From assembly GCA_963736055.1 (NCBI GenBank), contig CAVTNM010000008.1, forward strand, positions 372,001 through 436,000: a stretch of 64,000 nucleotides of DNA. Direction: 5' to 3'. This DNA is from AC-32 sp963736055 (GTDB lineage: Bacteria > Actinomycetota > Thermoleophilia > Gaiellales > Gaiellaceae). Below, piece after piece: positions 16,814-25,221 of the stretch (position 1 is the stretch's first letter; each line of letters begins with the position of its first letter). The position numbers were made by a program, and so were the translations under genes. The notes beneath the pieces are model-generated. The model saw nothing but the letters and a program-made list of their open reading frames with translations. It searched no databases and was not told the DNA's origin.

Positions 16814-17641
16814 ATGCCTGAGTTACCCGAGGTAGAGGCGCTTCGGCGCGCGCTCGACGATCCGGTGCGCGCGTTCCCGATCGAACGGGCCGGGCCTGCC
16901 CACGTGGCGACGTTGAAGACCTTCGATCCGCCGCTCGCCACGCTCGAGGGCCGCAGGCTGGCGGGTGCCGAGCGGCGCGCCAAGCGGCTGCTCTTCCCCA
17001 CCGAGGACGGCGAGCTCGTCCTCCTCATCCACCTGATGTCCGCAGGGCGCGTCCGCTACCTGGGCGCGAACGAGGCCGGCCCGAAGAAGCCCGCGTTCGG
17101 GCTCCGGTTCGAGGGCGGCGGCCAGCTGGTCCTCACCGAGGCCGGCGCCAAGAAGCGCGCGGGCGTGTGGCTCCTCTCCCCCGAAGCGGTCGAGCAGGAG
17201 CTCGAGCATCTCGGGCCGGAGGCGCTCGGGCTGGGCCCGGAGCGGCTCGGGGAGATCCTCGCGAACGAGCCCCGGCGGCTGCACTCGCTCCTGCGCGACC
17301 AACGGATCGTCTCCGGGATCGGCCGGGCGTGGGCGAACGAGATCCTGCACACGGCGGGCCTGTCCCCTTTCGCCCCGGCCCAGGGTCTGACCCCGGGACA
17401 GGTCCAAACGCTGGCGGACGCGATCGACTCCGAGCTCCGGCGCGGCCTCGAGCTACGCGAGCGCGGCGCGAAGGACACGAAGGTCTACCGCGTCCACAAG
17501 AGGCTGCACGAGCCCTGCCACCTCTGCGGGACACCGATCGAGCGCGTCGACTTCGACGAGCACACGATCTACTACTGCCCGAGCTGCCAAACCGGTGGCC
17601 GCGTGCTCAAGGATCGCCGGCTCTCAAGGCTGCTGCGATGA
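16814..17641 (+). CDS. fpg: Formamidopyrimidine-DNA glycosylase (Fpg/Nei family)
   Basis: A 275-residue base-excision repair enzyme that removes oxidised purines and nicks the abasic site. The mature N-terminus begins PELPEVE with the catalytic proline and glutamate. The helix-two-turn-helix region is around IGRAWANEILHTAGLSPF, and the C-terminal zinc finger has CHLCG and CPSCQ. ATG 16814 follows GGGAG by 5 bases. The last 45 bases, coding for GRVLKDRRLSRLLR and the stop, recur twice downstream (17,755 and 18,832) with almost only synonymous changes; see findings. Confidence 0.93.
   Translation: MPELPEVEALRRALDDPVRAFPIERAGPAHVATLKTFDPPLATLEGRRLAGAERRAKRLLFPTEDGELVLLIHLMSAGRVRYLGANEAGPKKPAFGLRFEGGGQLVLTEAGAKKRAGVWLLSPEAVEQELEHLGPEALGLGPERLGEILANEPRRLHSLLRDQRIVSGIGRAWANEILHTAGLSPFAPAQGLTPGQVQTLADAIDSELRRGLELRERGAKDTKVYRVHKRLHEPCHLCGTPIERVDFDEHTIYYCPSCQTGGRVLKDRRLSRLLR
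17597..17641 (+). repeat. fpg 3'-end repeat, copy 1 (native tail)
   Basis: The terminal 45 bases of fpg, coding for the zinc-finger tail VLKDRRLSRLLR and the TGA stop. Two related copies follow. Confidence 0.8.
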
Positions 17642-17667
17642 CCGAGCACGCCGTGGCTTCGAGGGTT

Positions 17668-17750
17668 TCGACCGGTCAGTTCAGACGGGCGTGCGGGCGC
17701 AGCCCACACGCCCTGATGGCGGCGCCGCAAGCGGCGCCTCGGTGCCAACC
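17668..17750 (+). repeat. Paired-hairpin intergenic repeat, copy B
   Basis: This shares TCGACCGGTCA, TTCAGACGG, CCTGA, GGCGGC and CGCAAGCG in the same order as the copy at 22,399-22,478. Its first stem is GGGCGTG/CACGCCC and its second GGCGCCGC/GCGGCGCC; both differ from the other copy by paired changes. It lies between the first and second fpg-tail repeats. Confidence 0.7.
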
Positions 17751-17754
17751 CGTT

Positions 17755-17799
17755 GGCCGCGTGCTAAAGGACCGGCGGCTCTCACGCCTGCTTCGGTAG
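17755..17799 (+). repeat. fpg 3'-end repeat, copy 2
   Basis: Still encodes VLKDRRLSRLLR and a stop (TAG), preceded by CQPVGR, but with different synonymous codons from the native tail. There is no open gene attached to it upstream, so it is a remnant. Confidence 0.75.
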
Positions 17800-17845
17800 C
17801 GCCGACGGTGTCGATTCGAGCCTGGTCGGGTCCTCGAGGCGCTTG

Positions 17846-18898
17846 ATGCCGATCGGGCTGCTTGTCCCGGTCGTCGTGGTGGGCTGGGGCACCGCCTGCG
17901 CGCTTACCTGCTGGCGCCGGCTCGGTGCCTTCGCCCGAGTGCCGGCCCTGGTTGTCAACGAGCTGCCGTTTGCCGCCGGATACCTGCTGATCGCCTCGAT
18001 CGCCCTCGCGCTGGCCCAAGGCGATCTCAACTCGGTAGGCGGCGCGGTCATCGGCGTGGCGGCGGTGCTCGTGCTGATCGGGCTCGCGGTGATTGTCCGT
18101 CGGGCGCTCCGCGCCGATCACGCGCTCGGCAACGCGGATCCACCGCCGAGGCCCTGGACGCGCATCCTGAAAGCGCCGCTGCCGGCGTTCCGCCGTGACG
18201 TCGTCCGGACACGCAACCTCGCCTACGACGAGGGACGGCGCCGCACCCTCGATATCTACTGTCGCCGTGACCGGCCTGCCGGCCAACCGGTGGTGCTGCA
18301 CTTCCATGGCGGTGGCTTCAGCTCCGGAAACAAGAAGCGTGAAGCCCGGCCGCTGATCGGCCATCTCGTCAGCAACGGGAACGTGTGCGTCAGCGCGAAC
18401 TACCGGCTGCGACCGCACGTGAGTCACGTCGATCAGGTCGCCGATGTCCGCGCCGCGATCGAGTGGGTGCAGTCGCATGCGGAGGAGTACGGCGGTGATC
18501 CGTCACGACTCTTCCTGGTCGGCAGCTCGGCCGGCGCCTACCTCGCGATCGAAGCGGTCAACGACGGCGCGTTCGGGATCGCAGGCCTGATTTGCCGGTA
18601 CGGCTACTACGGCGACCTTGCGCCGACCCACGACCTGCCGCCAATGCTGGTGATCCACGGCGAGAACGACCTGTGGGTCCGCGCTTCAGATGTGCGCAAG
18701 TTCGTCGAGCGGATGCGCGCCGGCTCGGCCGCGCCGGTCGAGTACGTCGAGCTCCCCGGCGCCCACCACGACTTCGATCTCTACGAGTCGATCCGCTCCG
18801 CCGCGATCAACGTGGCGGTCGAGTCGTTCATGGCGCGTGCTCAGGGACCGCCGGCTCTCACGCCTGCTTCGGTAGCCCCCGCCGTAAGCCAGTCGTAG
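17846..18898 (+). CDS. Membrane-anchored alpha/beta hydrolase (hormone-sensitive-lipase/esterase type)
   Basis: A 350-residue protein with hydrophobic segments in the first 90 residues and then a hydrolase domain. The oxyanion motif is HFHGGGFSSG, the nucleophile elbow GSSAG, the acid is in VIHGENDLWV and the histidine in LPGAHHDFDLYE, so the triad looks complete. It probably cleaves small esters. ATG 17846 is preceded by an in-frame TTG only. The last 20 residues are encoded by the third fpg-tail repeat read in another frame, so the natural C-terminus was likely altered when that repeat was joined. Confidence 0.8.
   Translation: MPIGLLVPVVVVGWGTACALTCWRRLGAFARVPALVVNELPFAAGYLLIASIALALAQGDLNSVGGAVIGVAAVLVLIGLAVIVRRALRADHALGNADPPPRPWTRILKAPLPAFRRDVVRTRNLAYDEGRRRTLDIYCRRDRPAGQPVVLHFHGGGFSSGNKKREARPLIGHLVSNGNVCVSANYRLRPHVSHVDQVADVRAAIEWVQSHAEEYGGDPSRLFLVGSSAGAYLAIEAVNDGAFGIAGLICRYGYYGDLAPTHDLPPMLVIHGENDLWVRASDVRKFVERMRAGSAAPVEYVELPGAHHDFDLYESIRSAAINVAVESFMARAQGPPALTPASVAPAVSQS
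18832..18875 (+). repeat. fpg 3'-end repeat, copy 3
   Basis: This copy encodes VLRDRRLSRLLR plus TAG in one frame and shares 25 identical bases with copy 2 (from CGGCTCTCACGCC through the stop). It lies at the convergent 3' ends of the two hydrolase genes and supplies the last codons of both. Confidence 0.75.
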
Positions 18899-19755
18899 AC
18901 GACCGACCACTCCTCGACGATGAAGTGGCCGCCGCCCCGGAGCAGCTCGAAGCGCGCGTTCGGAAGGCGGCTCGCCACGTACTCCCCGTGGCTGCGCGGC
19001 GCGAGCACGTCCAGCTCGCCCTGCCACATACGAACCTCCACCTGGACGTCCTCCGGCTCGAAGCCCCACGGCTTCGCGAAGGCGAGGTCGTCGTCGGCCC
19101 AGCCGCGTACGCCCTGGCGGACCGCCTCGACGAACGCCTCCTTGGTGACCGCGCGGAACTCTTCGCGCTCCATGATCTCTCGATCGACCTCCGGCAGCTC
19201 GCTCGCGATCGCGTCGAGAACGCCGTCGGGATCGTTGCGGATCCCCTCGACGTACGGCTCGATGAACGCGTCGATCGCCTCCTTCCCCTCGAGCGCGGCG
19301 CTGAACTCCTTCACGTTGAGCTCTGCGAGGCCGTCGAAGAAGTCGAAGTCGGCCGAGTCCGACGGTGCGGGCGTGACGAGGGCGCCGACCCGGGTCACCC
19401 GGTCGCCCAGCAACGCGCCGCAGGCGAGCACGTGCGGCGCGCCGCCCGAGCCGCCCACCACGGCGAAGCGCTCGAAGCCGAGCTCGTCGGCGATCGCCTC
19501 GATGTCGGCCGCGGCGTCGGCCACAGTGCGGCCGGGATGCGGGTCGGAGCGGCCGTAACCGGGCCGGTCGTACACGACCGCGCGCACGCCGTGGCGCGCG
19601 TACATCTCCGGGTCGGGATGGCGCGTGAACCGGCTCCCCGGAGTGCCGTGGGAGACGATCACCGGCACGCCGTCTTCCTTGCCCCGCTCGAAGTACGCGA
19701 GAGTGCGGCCGTCCGCCGTCGTCAGCGTCGCGTCGCGTTCCACGTGCCGGATCAT
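18841..19755 (-). CDS. Alpha/beta hydrolase
   Basis: A 304-residue alpha/beta hydrolase with HGTPGS near residue 36 (oxyanion region), VVYDRPGYGRSDPHPG, the nucleophile elbow VGGSGGAP, an acid in MWQGELDVLAP and the histidine in LLRGGGHFIVEEW. The nucleophile motif GGSGG departs slightly from GxSxG but keeps the serine. Its ATG overlaps the stop of the FMN oxidase (ATGA), so it is the third gene of a kinase-like/oxidase/hydrolase operon. The last ten or so residues come from the fpg-tail repeat. Confidence 0.85.
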   Translation of the reverse strand: MIRHVERDATLTTADGRTLAYFERGKEDGVPVIVSHGTPGSRFTRHPDPEMYARHGVRAVVYDRPGYGRSDPHPGRTVADAAADIEAIADELGFERFAVVGGSGGAPHVLACGALLGDRVTRVGALVTPAPSDSADFDFFDGLAELNVKEFSAALEGKEAIDAFIEPYVEGIRNDPDGVLDAIASELPEVDREIMEREEFRAVTKEAFVEAVRQGVRGWADDDLAFAKPWGFEPEDVQVEVRMWQGELDVLAPRSHGEYVASRLPNARFELLRGGGHFIVEEWSVVYDWLTAGATEAGVRAGGP

Positions 19756-20822
19756 ACGGTCGATCCGGCCCGGCGGACCTGCGCTCGCCCGACCTCCGAA
19801 GGCGAGGTGCAACCGAGCAGCTTCAGCCCGACCTCGATCTCGTTCCGGAACAGCGCCAGTACCTGCGCAGCGCCCGCCTCGCCCCCGGCGGCCAGTCCCC
19901 AGAGCACGGCCCGGCCGGACATGGCAGACCGGGCGCCGAGCGCCAGCGCCTTGAGCACATCGGTGCCGCGGCGGATGCCCCCGTCCAGCAGCACCTCGAC
20001 GCGTTCGCCCACCGCCTCGGCCACCTCCGGAAGGACGTCGAGCGTCGCCGGGACCCCGTCGAGCTGCCGGCCGCCGTGGTTCGAGACGATCACGCCCTCG
20101 GCGCCATGCTCCGCCGCCAGCAGCGCGTCCTCCGCGGTCAGGATCCCCTTCACCACGAGCGGGAGCGGGCTGCAGGAGCGCAGCCACTCGAGGTCGCGCC
20201 AGGTGAGACGCGCGTCGACGATGCTCCCGAGCGCCGCATGGAAGTTCTCGCGCTGGAGAGAGACGGGGATGTTCGGCTGCGGCAGGTCGTCCGGCAGTGC
20301 GAACGCGGCGCGCGCATCGCGCTCGCGCCGGCCCGCGACCGGGAAGTCGACCGTCAGCAGGATCGCGCGGTGCCCCGCCTCGGCCGCCGAGGCCACGAGC
20401 TCCTTCGTGAAGCCGCGGTCGCGCGACCAGTAGAGCTGGAACCACTGGGGCGCGCCGGGCGCCGCGGCGGCCACCTCCGCGGGAGTGACGCTCGCGAGCG
20501 TCGAGAGGGTCATCACAGTTCCCGCAACTGCGGCTGCCCTCGCCATCGCGAGCTCGCCCTCCGGGTCTGCAAGGCGCTGGAAGGCCGTCGGCGCGACCAG
20601 GAGCGGGAATTCGACGTCGGTGCCCAGGACGGTCGTCGCGGTCGAGACCTCGTCCACGTCCACGAGCACGCGCGGTCGCAGCTGCCAGCCCTCGAACGCG
20701 GCCGCGTTCGCCCGCAGCGTGTGCTCGTCACCGGAGCCTCCGGCCATGTAGCCGAAGGGGCCGGGGTCGAGGCGCGCCCGCGCGGCCTCCTCGAAGTCGT
20801 CGACGTTGATCAGGTCGGTCAC
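19752..20822 (-). CDS. FMN-dependent alpha-hydroxy-acid oxidase/dehydrogenase
   Basis: A 356-residue TIM-barrel flavoprotein of the lactate/glycolate oxidase family. Landmarks are DPGPFGYMAGGSGDEHT, the substrate and FMN segment FPLLVAPTAFQRLADPEGE, LPLVVKGILTAEDA with the FMN lysine, and SNHGGRQLDGVPATLDVLPE with the catalytic histidine. It oxidises a 2-hydroxy acid such as L-lactate to the keto acid. GTG 20822 overlaps the stop of the upstream kinase-like gene (GTGA). The exact substrate is not determined. Confidence 0.9.
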   Translation of the reverse strand: MTDLINVDDFEEAARARLDPGPFGYMAGGSGDEHTLRANAAAFEGWQLRPRVLVDVDEVSTATTVLGTDVEFPLLVAPTAFQRLADPEGELAMARAAAVAGTVMTLSTLASVTPAEVAAAAPGAPQWFQLYWSRDRGFTKELVASAAEAGHRAILLTVDFPVAGRRERDARAAFALPDDLPQPNIPVSLQRENFHAALGSIVDARLTWRDLEWLRSCSPLPLVVKGILTAEDALLAAEHGAEGVIVSNHGGRQLDGVPATLDVLPEVAEAVGERVEVLLDGGIRRGTDVLKALALGARSAMSGRAVLWGLAAGGEAGAAQVLALFRNEIEVGLKLLGCTSPSEVGRAQVRRAGSTV

Positions 20823-21400
20823 GCGAGGCGGACTCTAAGCGTCTCGCCCTCGAGCGCGACCGACCCGCCCTGCGCACGGATCAGCCGAACTGCGACGGCC
20901 GCTCCGAGGTCGCGCAGGTCCTCCCCGAGGACAACCGGGGCCGAGGCCGGCGTGATCGGCGAAAGCCGAAGCTCCTCGCCCTCGACGGTCAGCTCGACTT
21001 GCTCCAGGCCGCCGTGGCGCAGCGCGCACTGCGCGAGCGAGGCGACCGCGCGCCGGCTGGCGTCCACGTCCACCTCGATCTCGGCGCCCCGTCCAGTTAC
21101 CGCCACGCGCTCCTCTCCCAGCTCCTCTGCAGCCGCGCGGGCGAGGTCGATCGTGTTCGCGCCCGCCAGTACCGGGTCGTAACGTCCCGCCTCGATGCGG
21201 GCCCCGAGGGAGAGCTCGTCGATCAGCTCGGCCAGCTGGGCGGAGGCGGAGTCGATCATCCCGAGGTAGCGCACCGCACTCTCGTCGAAGCCCTCCATGC
21301 GGACGAGCGTCTGGGCGAAGCCGTGTACCGTGGCCAGCGGCGTGCGCAAGTCGTGGCACGCGAGCATGACGAGCCGAGCGAACTGCGGGTCTTCGGGCAA
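20819..21400 (-). CDS. Histidine-kinase-like protein with degenerate ATPase half
   Basis: A 193-residue protein with a clear HisKA dimerisation and phospho-acceptor helix (ACHDLRTPLATVHGFAQTL, His at about 15) but a shortened, degenerate catalytic domain. The N-box asparagine is not evident and the glycine-rich loops are weak. There is no sensor domain and no response regulator nearby. It may act as a phosphotransfer or scaffold protein rather than a kinase. The start is a TTG (21400) with no ribosome site, 24 bases from the divergent folE2. It overlaps the downstream oxidase. Confidence 0.65.
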   Translation of the reverse strand: MPEDPQFARLVMLACHDLRTPLATVHGFAQTLVRMEGFDESAVRYLGMIDSASAQLAELIDELSLGARIEAGRYDPVLAGANTIDLARAAAEELGEERVAVTGRGAEIEVDVDASRRAVASLAQCALRHGGLEQVELTVEGEELRLSPITPASAPVVLGEDLRDLGAAVAVRLIRAQGGSVALEGETLRVRLA

Positions 21401-21411
21401 AAGGAGCTTGG

Positions 21412-21417
21412 TAGCGT
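21412..21417 (+). promoter_or_regulatory. Leaderless -10 box of folE2
   Basis: TAGCGT, then 7 bases, then GTG 21425. Confidence 0.5.
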
Positions 21418-21424
21418 TGGCGGC

Positions 21425-22399
21425 GTGGACGAGCCTCGGCAGCTTCTAACACACGACCTTCAGGCCGCGCCGTCCGAGGTGCCGCTCGGGCTCTCGCGCG
21501 CGGGCGTGCGGGGAGTCCAGAAAGCGATCCGGATCAGCTACGGCGGGAGCGAGAAGCTGATCGCCGCCGAGATCGACTGCACGGTCGATCTCGATCCAGG
21601 CCAGAAGGGCGTGCACATGTCCCGGTTCCCGGAGCTCTTCGAGGAGGCGATCGAGGAGGTCGTGATCGGCGAGGCGCTGCTCGTCGAGAGCCTGGCCGAG
21701 CACATCGCCTCCCACATCGTCAGGCGCCAGCGCGCGCTCCGTGCGGAGGTACGCATCGTCGCGCGCTACCCGCTCGAGCGCGAGACGCCCGTGACGGGGC
21801 TCCGCACCCAGGAGATGGTCTCGCTGATCGGGCTCGCCGCGGCTTCGGCGGAGCGCACGCGGAGGATCGTCGGCGTCGAGGCGAACGGGATCAACGCCTG
21901 CCCGTGCGCGCAGGGGCTGGTGCGCGAGCAGGCTGCCGAGCGGCTCGGCGAGGCCGGCTTCGACGAGCTCGACGTCGAGCGGATACTGGAGCTCGTTCCC
22001 CTCGCGACCCACAACCAGCGCGGGCGCGGCACGCTCTACGTCGGCTCGGACTCGCCCGTCAACGCCGAGCAGCTGGTACGGATCGTCGAGGGCTCGATGA
22101 GCTCTCCCGTCTACGAGCTGTTGAAGCGGCCCGACGAGCTCTTCGTGGTCGAGCACGCGCACCTGCAGCCGCGCTTCGTCGAGGACTCGGTGCGGATCTC
22201 GCTGCGCGACACGCTCGCCGCCTACCAGGAGCTCGACGGCGACGACTTCCTGCTCTCCCGCCAGGTCAACCTCGAGACGATCCACTCGCACGACGTGGTC
22301 GCGGAGCGCTACGGCACGGCCGGAGAGCTGCGGGCCGAGCTGGACGGCGGAGATCCCGCCCCGCGGCACACCGAGCTGCGGGAGTGGCTCTCGGGCTAG
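21425..22399 (+). CDS. folE2: GTP cyclohydrolase IB (FolE2/MptA type)
   Basis: A 324-residue enzyme that converts GTP to dihydroneopterin triphosphate (or its cyclic phosphate), the first step of folate synthesis. It has the family motifs QKGVHMSRFPE and VEANGINACPCAQGLV, the latter carrying the metal-binding cysteine. The length is nearer archaeal MptA than typical bacterial FolE2. In other bacteria FolE2 stands in for the zinc enzyme FolE when zinc is scarce, but no Zur-like palindrome is visible here. It is divergent from the kinase-like gene. Confidence 0.92.
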   Translation: MDEPRQLLTHDLQAAPSEVPLGLSRAGVRGVQKAIRISYGGSEKLIAAEIDCTVDLDPGQKGVHMSRFPELFEEAIEEVVIGEALLVESLAEHIASHIVRRQRALRAEVRIVARYPLERETPVTGLRTQEMVSLIGLAAASAERTRRIVGVEANGINACPCAQGLVREQAAERLGEAGFDELDVERILELVPLATHNQRGRGTLYVGSDSPVNAEQLVRIVEGSMSSPVYELLKRPDELFVVEHAHLQPRFVEDSVRISLRDTLAAYQELDGDDFLLSRQVNLETIHSHDVVAERYGTAGELRAELDGGDPAPRHTELREWLSG

Positions 22400-22478
22400 G
22401 TTCCTGCCAGGCATCGCTTGCGATGCCGCCCTCAGGACGCGTGGCTCCGCCGCGCGTCCGTCTGAAATGACCGGTCGA
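22399..22478 (-). repeat. Paired-hairpin intergenic repeat, copy A
   Basis: Read on the minus strand it has TCGACCGGTCA, TTTCAGACGG, stem GGACGCG/CGCGTCC, CCTGAGGGC, stem GGCATCGC-AA-GCGATGCC. It fills the gap between the convergent folE2 and plsY genes and could end transcription from both sides. Confidence 0.72.
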
Positions 22479-22495
22479 GCCGCTTACTCGGGGGC

Positions 22496-23138
22496 TCAGC
22501 TCTTGGGCACTGCCGGCGACTGGGGCGCCGCCGAGCGACGAAAGCGGAACCGCGTCTCGGTGCCGGCCCGGAGGCGGCTGATGTTCGGCCGGTGGAGGAC
22601 GATCACCGCGAGCGCGGCGATCGCCGCGAAGGCGATCACCGGCCAGGGCTCGCCCAGACCGACCGCGACCAGGGGCATCGCGAGGGCTGCCGTGATCGAC
22701 GCGACCGACGCATAGCGACAGATCGCGAAGACGACGATCCAGACCGCCGCGCCGATCCCGCCCACGACCGGTGCCACACCCAGGAACGCGCCGCCGCAGG
22801 TCGCCACGACCTTTCCTCCGCGCTCGAAGCGGAGAAAGAGCGGCCGCCAGTGCCCGAGCATCGCCGCTCCCCCCGCAATGACTCCGGCGAGGTGACCCAC
22901 GTACATAGTGGCGAGGAAGGCGGGCACGAATCCCTTCGCGGTATCGAGCAGCATCACGGGCACCCCGAGCCGCGCGCCGTAGGTGCGCCAGACGTTGGTC
23001 GCCCCGATGTTGCCGCTGCCGGTCTTCCGGATGTCCTCGCCCCGGAGAGCACGCACGAGCCAGTAGCCGGTCGGGATGCTCCCGGCCAGGTAGCCGGCGA
23101 GTGCGAAAAGCGCGGTGTTCAGTTCGTCAGCTCGTCAC
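22496..23138 (-). CDS. plsY: Acyl-phosphate glycerol-3-phosphate acyltransferase PlsY (one base too many near the start)
   Basis: Membrane enzyme that makes lysophosphatidic acid from acyl-phosphate and glycerol-3-phosphate. Three family motifs are present: GSIPTGYW, KTGSGNIGATNVWR and the loop FERGGKVVATCGGAFLG. Length is about 210 residues with five or six membrane segments. In the given sequence no normal start precedes the essential GSIP motif. If one base is removed near 23,127, a GTG at 23,138 that overlaps the upstream superoxide dismutase stop (GTGA) reads straight into the gene. Otherwise the only in-frame start is a CTG at 23,122. I favour the first reading. Confidence 0.87.
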
Positions 23139-23758
23139 GGTCTGATCTGGTACTGCTGCACCCAATCGTTGACCACGTCCCAGTCGAGGTTGTTGAAGAA
23201 CGCCTCGATGTAGGAGGCGCGGTCGGTTTGATAGTCGAGGAAGTACGCGTGCTCGTAAACGTCGAGTGCGACGAGCGGGGTCGCGTTCCAGATCGGAAAT
23301 GTGTTCTGCGCGTCCCCGATGTAGTTGAAGAGCCGCTCCTCGTCCCAGTCGTAGGCGGTCCACGCCCACCCGCGGCCGGCCATGCCGGTTGCCTTCAGGT
23401 CGGCCCGCCAGTCGTCGAACGAGTCGAAGTCGCGGGCGATCAGGTCCGCGATCAGGCCGTGAGCCTTGCCTCCGCCGCCGCCGAGGTGCTCGAAGTAGAT
23501 CTCGTGGTTCTTGATGCCGCCGATCGCGAAGGTCAGGTCGACCTTCAGCGCGCGGATCTCGGAGTAGACCTGGTTCGCGGCCGAAACATCCACCTCGGCC
23601 AGCTTGCCGAGGATCTCGTTGCGCTTGGCGACGTAGCCCTCGTAGAGCTTGAAGTGCGCCTCGACCGACTCGCGCGAGATGCCGTCGAGCTCGAGCAGGG
23701 CCGGCTTGAGCTGGCGCGGAGTGATCTCCTCTCGGTTGAAGGCGAGCTCCGACAACAT
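23135..23758 (-). CDS. Fe/Mn-type superoxide dismutase, divergent copy
   Basis: A 207-residue protein of the Fe/Mn superoxide dismutase family, more diverged than its neighbour. It keeps the candidate metal ligands: His in VEAHFKLYEGY, His in IKNHEIYFEHL, and Asp and His in ALDVYEHAYFLDY. It differs in the HHxxHH start region. ATG 23758 follows AAAGGAG. It stands back-to-back with the canonical superoxide dismutase with 91 bases between them and is followed by plsY with overlapping stop and start. Activity is likely but less certain than for the neighbour. Confidence 0.85.
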   Translation of the reverse strand: MLSELAFNREEITPRQLKPALLELDGISRESVEAHFKLYEGYVAKRNEILGKLAEVDVSAANQVYSEIRALKVDLTFAIGGIKNHEIYFEHLGGGGGKAHGLIADLIARDFDSFDDWRADLKATGMAGRGWAWTAYDWDEERLFNYIGDAQNTFPIWNATPLVALDVYEHAYFLDYQTDRASYIEAFFNNLDWDVVNDWVQQYQIRP

Positions 23759-23849
23759 CGACTCCTTTCGCAGGGCGGGACGCCGGAGCATAACGACCCG
23801 TCGGGGCGCCGAACCCGTTAGCCTCAGCCGAAGCGAGGAAAGGAGCGAC

Positions 23850-24476
<627 letters not shown>

Positions 24477-24553
24477 GCGCGGAGACGTTCCTGGCCGTGC
24501 TGCGGGAATGACGCTGCAAACGGCGCGAAATTCCGCCGTGCTATGACTCATTC

Positions 24554-25207
24554 ATGCGTGCATTGGTCACCGGCGGCACCGGTCGGCTCGGCTCGGCGAT
24601 CGCGGGGCGGCTGGAACGCGACGGGTGGTCGGTTTTCGCTGCCGGGCGGGCCGACGGCGACGTGGCGCAGGTCGAGCAGGCACGGGGCCTCGTAGCCAAG
24701 GCCGTCGAGCGGCTCGGCGGCCTCGACCTGCTCGTGAACGCAGCAGGAGAGGGATTCGCCCCGCGAGCGCTCGACGAGCTCGACGAGACCGACTGGGACG
24801 CGGCGTTCGGAGCAACGGCGAAGGGCAGCTTCTTCGTCTCGCAGGCCGCCGCACCGCACCTGCAAGCGTCCCGGGGCTGCATCGTCATGCTCGAGGACGT
24901 CGCCGCCTACCAGCCCTGGCCGTCCTTCGCCGCGCACTCGGCCGCCAAGGCGGCCCAGGCCATGCTCACGCGCGTGCTCGCGCGCGCGCTCGCGCCCGAG
25001 GTACGCGTCTGCGGGGTCGCTCCCGGGCCTGTCGCGGTCGATCCGGGACAGGAGGAACGCCGTGCCGCAGAGACGCTGCTGGGCCGCATCGGCGCGCCCG
25101 ACGACGTGGCGAGCGCGGTCGCCTACCTCGCCGGCGCCGACTTCGTCACCGGCTCGACGCTCTTCGTGGACGGGGGACGGTTGCTCAAATCCGGCGGAAC
25201 CCCGTGA
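24554..25207 (+). CDS. Short-chain dehydrogenase/reductase family protein with altered active site
   Basis: A 217-residue Rossmann protein with a nucleotide motif VTGGTGRLGSAIAGRL, LLVNAAGEG and a C-terminal GSTLFVDGGRLL. The usual catalytic YxxxK is replaced by HxxxK (SFAAHSAAKAAQ), so the proton-donating tyrosine is missing. It may be non-catalytic or use another residue. It precedes the ECF sigma gene, whose possible GTG start overlaps its stop, so it may be in the same operon. A TATGAC box lies 6 bases before the ATG. Confidence 0.82.
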   Translation: MRALVTGGTGRLGSAIAGRLERDGWSVFAAGRADGDVAQVEQARGLVAKAVERLGGLDLLVNAAGEGFAPRALDELDETDWDAAFGATAKGSFFVSQAAAPHLQASRGCIVMLEDVAAYQPWPSFAAHSAAKAAQAMLTRVLARALAPEVRVCGVAPGPVAVDPGQEERRAAETLLGRIGAPDDVASAVAYLAGADFVTGSTLFVDGGRLLKSGGTP

Positions 25208-25221
25208 CCGTAGAAGGTCCG

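Noticed and set aside
18592..20433. 613-residue plus-strand frame across the hydrolase and FMN oxidase
   Set aside because: It is antisense to two clear genes and has shadow-type composition.
22592..23821. Long plus-strand frame antisense to plsY and the first superoxide dismutase
   Set aside because: Composition is typical of antisense shadows (Arg, Asp, His rich) and the opposite strand holds two well-recognised genes.
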